A stretch of DNA of 57,613 nt, from contig JAPUEH010000001.1 in assembly GCA_027492635.1 (NCBI GenBank), forward strand, positions 30,553 to 88,165, written 5' to 3'. This document shows, one piece after another, positions 53,768 to 57,613 of the stretch (the stretch's first letter is position 1; every line of letters starts with the position of its first letter). The notes below the pieces were generated by a model. It did no database searches, was not told where the DNA came from, and saw only the letters and a program-made list of their open reading frames with translations. The translations under genes were made by a program, and so were the position numbers. This stretch comes from Candidatus Saccharimonadota bacterium (lineage in GTDB: Bacteria > Patescibacteriota > Saccharimonadia > Saccharimonadales > Saccharimonadaceae).

Positions 53768-56610
53768 GTAGGCGTTTTATCTATACACTTACAGGACTAC
53801 TCAGTGTCTTTGCCTGCGCCATAGGCGTGAGTATACCCGCATCAGCTGCTCCCATCCAATATATCTGGAATGGTAATGAGCAAATTATTGGTATCGGTGG
53901 TCCACTAGAGCAAATGAAATACTCTAAGCAAAAAAAAGATAACGATGCGACCGGTGTTACTTTTAAGCTCGACCGCGAGGGTGAAGGCGGTGTATATTAT
54001 AAAGCCGGCAACCTGAGAATTGGCAACAAGGATGCAACCGATCCTCTTGACGTGCGCAAAGGTGATGCCAGTGTCGATTCCGACAGCCTATTCGAAGACA
54101 TCTTTAGTACGGTATACGGCACAACACCAAAGCAAGTACAGTGCTTTATTACCTCTATGTCTCTTGTTTACAGTCCTAGCGAGAATAAAATAGTTGACGT
54201 AATAGTACATGAAGCCGCCATGGAAGCCGATGGCGGCAACTGGATTGCAAAAGCCGCCACAGCAGCAAACAATATGCTGAACACTTGCAAAAAAACATTC
54301 AACGGGGCATTTCTAACGGGCAAACTCAAGGCGGCCGATAGAACGGATAACATGTTCACGGCCACCGTCGAATCCCGTCAGGGGCACAATCCTATCTATT
54401 ACCGTTTCAACAAACAGCTTGGCATCATGTTTAATCGAGAGATTAACCGTTACCAACATAGGGTTTGCGGTATACCAAAAGCAAAACCAGAATGCATTGA
54501 ACCTACACGAAATATATACAGAAAGATATGGCTTGAATGCCGCTACAACTCTTATAATTCAGGTGAGTTGTCTGAAGCGAGCGAAGGTATTAACGATAGC
54601 GAAGAGGGCGGAAGAGCCCCTGCTAAAAAATTCGCTGCATGCATCAAAGAGAAGTCAGGTCTTGGAATAAATGAGAATCTGCTTGAACACAATACCGCCG
54701 TTGATATTGTTAGCTACGGCGATCGTTCCGGCTGTACAATCCCAAGTATTGGATACATTATTTGTCCACTTTCGCGCTTCCTCGCTAAAGTTGTAGACAA
54801 TACTTTCCAAGCCTTCTCTGTTTACTTTAAGGTAACGCCTCTCGACAGAGGAACTCCTGCAGGAGACGCTTTGCATAAAGTATGGGCGCTTATGCGTAAT
54901 ATCGCCAACGCAATCTTCATTTTAATTTTTCTACTTGTTATTGCAGCGCAGGTATCAAACTTTGGCATCAGCAATTATGGAGTAAAGCGCATGCTGCCAA
55001 AACTCATTGTAACTGCGCTTATCATCAATGCATCATATATCCTGTGTACATTTGCGGTAGATGTGGCAAATATCCTTGGAAATACACTGCGAAATGTCAT
55101 GGAACTCATGGTCCCTAACGCACCCCTGAAGCTGGATTTTGCAGCCCAAAGTGATGCGGCGAATAATTGGTCAAACACAACAAATTCAATCGTAGCACAC
55201 ACGGCTCTAGTTGGTAGCGTTGGACTGGTTGCGCTTACCGCATCGATAGTAGGACTAATTCCGCTACTTGTAGGGGCAGCTATCGCCGTCATTACAGCAA
55301 TGATCCTTATACTGATACGTTATGTAGCGATCCTTGGTCTTGTTGCTATTGCACCATTAGCGATAGCCTGCTCACTTCTTCCCGGCACTAAGTCGTGGTA
55401 TAAGCGATGGCTGAGTATGTTTACGTCTATGCTGATGCTCTATCCACTAATTTCACTTATCGTGGGCGCGTCAACTCTCGCAAGCGTAATAGTCATGAAT
55501 TCAAGCCTCACCCGTGAAACAGGTGGCGTGACTCTTGTACTCTTCGGTCTAGCTATTCAGTTTCTACCCCTTGCGCTCACACCTCTTATGCTGAAGTTCG
55601 GGGGGACGGAGTTCGGAAAAATTGCTAATAAAGTCCAGAACAACAAGGGATTTGGAGCAGCTAAGAATAAGGCTGGAGAGGTCAGGCAACGCCGCAAAAA
55701 TGCCCGAGATTTCAAAGCACTTCAGCACTCCGGCGCCAACCGTCGAGGAGGCGTTCGAGGCCTGCGAGATCGCATGATTCAGCGTAAATACCTTAAAAAA
55801 GGCGTTCGTACAATGCGCCAAGGTGAGCTCGACCGTAGTAGAAACCAATACTTAGCAGATTATGTTTCCGGCAAAGACGGATCAGGTGGAGATAAAGTTA
55901 GCTTACTCGAAAGAGCAAAGCAAGCTGGCTCAAAAGCCGTCCCTGGATATAACTATCAAGCAAAAAATAAAGGTACAAAACTAGCAAATAAAATGGCGGC
56001 CGGGGGAGGCTCTGCAGCCGATGTACTCAACTCATTCCAAAAAGCGAGTGTTAAATTTGATACCGATGTCGTAGAGGCGCACAAGGCCGGAATGAGATCA
56101 CAAATGCGACAATCTGGTAGTCTAGATAACACCTTAAATCAGGCTACCGACCCTGCTGCCGATGTTGCCATACGTCAAGCAGCAATTGAGATTGTTAAGG
56201 AGAGTGGTACACAGCAAGACATCTCACAACTCGTCAAGTCATCCAATACAATGACACCTACCCAACGAGCCACGACAGCACAGGCAGCGGCGACATCATC
56301 GCCACTATATAGCGCCCCTGAGATGCAAAACGCCATCCTATCAGGAAATATGAGCCCAGCTACCCATGACCAACATATTGCAAGCGTCATCAATTCCGGC
56401 CAACTTAGCGCCGAAGACTATGGGGCGTTTGATTCGCATACTCTTTCTGAGATCGAACGATCCCTACCTTTGGCAGACGCAAGTGCCACACAGGCTGCGC
56501 GTAGTTCAGCACAAGCAGCACACACTTCACCTTCATCTAATGCGCGTATGGATGATGCGAGTCGCGCGGCTCTTGATAGGTTTGCACGCGGCCCAAATAA
56601 CACCCCATAA
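53764..56610 (+). CDS. VirB6/TrbL-like membrane protein 5
   Basis: This is a 948-residue protein. It has a signal peptide (about residues 8-29, GVSIPASAAP), an ectodomain of about 290 residues with Cys (VQCFIT, NTCKKT, VCGIPKAKPEC, WLECRY, FAACIKE), SIGYIICPLSRF (about 327) and the helix block (about 375-615) with NYGVKRMLPKLIVTALIINA and LCTFAVDVANILGN. The basic KARRKN-type region and Ala/Gln-rich tail (TQQDISQLVKSSNTMTPTQR) repeat the family scheme. It is translationally coupled to copy 4. Confidence 0.75.
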   Translation: MSRRFIYTLTGLLSVFACAIGVSIPASAAPIQYIWNGNEQIIGIGGPLEQMKYSKQKKDNDATGVTFKLDREGEGGVYYKAGNLRIGNKDATDPLDVRKGDASVDSDSLFEDIFSTVYGTTPKQVQCFITSMSLVYSPSENKIVDVIVHEAAMEADGGNWIAKAATAANNMLNTCKKTFNGAFLTGKLKAADRTDNMFTATVESRQGHNPIYYRFNKQLGIMFNREINRYQHRVCGIPKAKPECIEPTRNIYRKIWLECRYNSYNSGELSEASEGINDSEEGGRAPAKKFAACIKEKSGLGINENLLEHNTAVDIVSYGDRSGCTIPSIGYIICPLSRFLAKVVDNTFQAFSVYFKVTPLDRGTPAGDALHKVWALMRNIANAIFILIFLLVIAAQVSNFGISNYGVKRMLPKLIVTALIINASYILCTFAVDVANILGNTLRNVMELMVPNAPLKLDFAAQSDAANNWSNTTNSIVAHTALVGSVGLVALTASIVGLIPLLVGAAIAVITAMILILIRYVAILGLVAIAPLAIACSLLPGTKSWYKRWLSMFTSMLMLYPLISLIVGASTLASVIVMNSSLTRETGGVTLVLFGLAIQFLPLALTPLMLKFGGTEFGKIANKVQNNKGFGAAKNKAGEVRQRRKNARDFKALQHSGANRRGGVRGLRDRMIQRKYLKKGVRTMRQGELDRSRNQYLADYVSGKDGSGGDKVSLLERAKQAGSKAVPGYNYQAKNKGTKLANKMAAGGGSAADVLNSFQKASVKFDTDVVEAHKAGMRSQMRQSGSLDNTLNQATDPAADVAIRQAAIEIVKESGTQQDISQLVKSSNTMTPTQRATTAQAAATSSPLYSAPEMQNAILSGNMSPATHDQHIASVINSGQLSAEDYGAFDSHTLSEIERSLPLADASATQAARSSAQAAHTSPSSNARMDDASRAALDRFARGPNNTP

Positions 56611-56651
56611 GAATATAAAATAGCCAAATGCTCTGCTATACTATAAGCAGT

Positions 56652-57533
56652 ATGGCAGTCTATAAAGTACCCCAAGACGTCGAAGCAGATGACAAGCTAC
56701 TTGGCCCATTTAGCTTTAGGCAATTCATCTACCTACTTGTTGTGGCGATGGCTATCGGCATGGGGTACGTGTTATCGCAGATCTTCATTGGCCTAGTTGT
56801 CATTGTTATTCCTATCATTGTGTTTTTTGGTGCGTTAGCTCTCCCGCTCAAAAAAGACCAGCCTATGGAAACGTACCTCGGTGCGCTCATATCTTTTTAT
56901 TTTCTCAAGCCGCGCAGGCGCTTGTGGCAGCCCGATGGACTCAACGCGCTTGTGGAAATTACTGCCCCAAAAACAGTAGAGCCCGAACTCAAAAAAGACA
57001 TCTCCGAAGAAGAAGCCGTACAGCGTCTCGGCTATCTTTCGGAAATCGTTGAGTCGCGCGGATGGTCTGTGCGTGGAGTAGGGGTGTCGCCTCAGGGAAT
57101 CGCCACCGCCGAACCCGAAACTGCCGCAATCACCTACGACAATGACATGCTAGACGACACAAACACAGAAGTGCAGCGCTTTGACCAAATGCTCAACGCC
57201 CGCGACCAGCAGGAAATGTCCACTTTGCGCAACAATTTTCAGCAGCAAATCGCCGCACCTCCGCCTGTAGCAATACCTCAATTACAATACAATCCGTACC
57301 CGCCGATACAGCAATCTGTCATACAACCCCTCTCGGTACAGCCCCAACCCGCTATACAGCAACCTCTGCCCCCCGAACCCCAAAGCACTAGCGCAACCAC
57401 CCCCTCACCTGATATAATCAAACTTGCAAACGAAAGTGAGGATCTCTCGGTGGCCTCGATCGCAGAACAAGCGCATCGTATCGAAAAAGAACATGGCCTA
57501 CCAGATGGGGAAGTGGAGATATCACTGCATTAA
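56652..57533 (+). CDS. PrgI-family type IV secretion protein
   Basis: This is a 293-residue protein from ATG 56652; TATACT lies 9 nt upstream, so a separate near-leaderless transcript is possible. Residues 1-105 match PrgI/VirB3-like proteins of Gram-positive conjugation systems: VYKVPQDVEADDKLLGPFSF, two close helices (FIYLLVVAMAIGMGYVLSQ and FIGLVVIVIPIIVFFGALAL), then LGALISFYFLKPRRRLWQP. The C-terminal 190 residues are hydrophilic with a Pro/Gln-rich run, an extension beyond normal PrgI length. PrgI proteins sit next to and work with the VirB4 ATPase, which is expected right after this gene. Confidence 0.88.
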   Translation: MAVYKVPQDVEADDKLLGPFSFRQFIYLLVVAMAIGMGYVLSQIFIGLVVIVIPIIVFFGALALPLKKDQPMETYLGALISFYFLKPRRRLWQPDGLNALVEITAPKTVEPELKKDISEEEAVQRLGYLSEIVESRGWSVRGVGVSPQGIATAEPETAAITYDNDMLDDTNTEVQRFDQMLNARDQQEMSTLRNNFQQQIAAPPPVAIPQLQYNPYPPIQQSVIQPLSVQPQPAIQQPLPPEPQSTSATTPSPDIIKLANESEDLSVASIAEQAHRIEKEHGLPDGEVEISLH

Positions 57534-57560
57534 ACAGACACCTTAGAGGAGGGGTAGGGA

Positions 57561-57613
57561 GTGCAACCGCAAAATCAGCAATATCCGCCGGCACCAGACC
57601 AGTCTGGCTATCC
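57561..57613 (+). CDS. Start of the next secretion gene (partial, runs off the right edge)
   Basis: GTG 57561 follows AGAGGAGGGG at good spacing, 27 nt after the PrgI-like stop. The 17 visible residues, MQPQNQQYPPAPDQSGY, are a Pro/Gln-rich lead. From gene order in type IV systems, a VirB4-type ATPase is likely, but the visible part cannot show it. Confidence 0.5.
   Translation, partial: MQPQNQQYPPAPDQSGY

Noticed and set aside
1-57613. Recoded UGA codons as in Gracilibacteria/SR1
   Set aside because: UGA acts as stop in several genes with tight overlaps (for example tsaD/femX-like and the VirB6-like genes), and no gene needs UGA readthrough.
1-57613. CRISPR array, phage or transposase gene
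   Set aside because: No regularly spaced repeats, cas genes, integrase or transposase motifs were seen; the repeats found are gene duplications, hairpins or the single 125-bp element.

Overview
The window looks like a chromosomal segment of a Candidatus Saccharibacteria (TM7)-type Patescibacterium. The reasons are the gene set and style: compact, tightly packed, often leaderless genes; UGA read as a normal stop (so not a Gracilibacteria/SR1-type code); and a long type IV secretion-like locus with many small two-helix pilin-like proteins and five large VirB6/TrbL-like proteins next to a PrgI homologue. The lineage is inferred from the proteins; no rRNA gene is present.

Layout. 1-4978 (all minus strand): a surface-protein island with a large SGNH-hydrolase surface protein followed by repeated copies of three small gene families (called A, B and C here), some truncated. 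5048-6516: an NDT-like/DUF84 fusion and a YecM-like protein. 6587-10187: the class I ribonucleotide reductase operon. It has an apparently detached C-terminal cysteine tail of NrdA encoded as its own 58-residue gene, a NrdB with Phe at the radical position, and two pairs of NrdR-like boxes upstream. 10593-16056: serine and arginine tRNAs, a PH-like membrane protein, a secreted beta-helix protein and a MacB-type ABC exporter. 16073-20333: a 125-bp inverted-repeat element, sugar isomerase, glycosyltransferase and orphan genes. 20464-22606: groES-groEL with a CIRCE operator and a structured intergenic RNA. 22684-34803: orphan genes and housekeeping genes (murE, phosphatase, tsaD, femX-like, valS, rlmH, HIT, PP2C).

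34889-37101 holds two further serine tRNAs, a stand-alone pilin-like gene, comF and hsp20. 37317-57613 is the secretion locus. Nine pilin-like genes run on the minus strand, one carrying a 540-residue Cys-rich ectodomain. From a divergent regulatory region near 42.6 kb, five tandem VirB6/TrbL-like genes run on the plus strand, followed by a PrgI-like gene and the first codons of the next gene. The likely picture is a cell-envelope secretion or attachment apparatus: VirB2-like proteins as filament or channel subunits, VirB6-like proteins as inner-membrane channel proteins with diversified outer domains and a shared cytoplasmic helical tail, and PrgI as the partner of a VirB4 ATPase expected just to the right.

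The most noteworthy points are the split NrdA, the class Ic-like NrdB, the A-B-C module amplification at the left end, the groES-groEL intergenic RNA, the multi-paralogue secretion locus, and a consistent spacing of about 6 nt between the -10 box and the start codon, which implies leaderless mRNAs.
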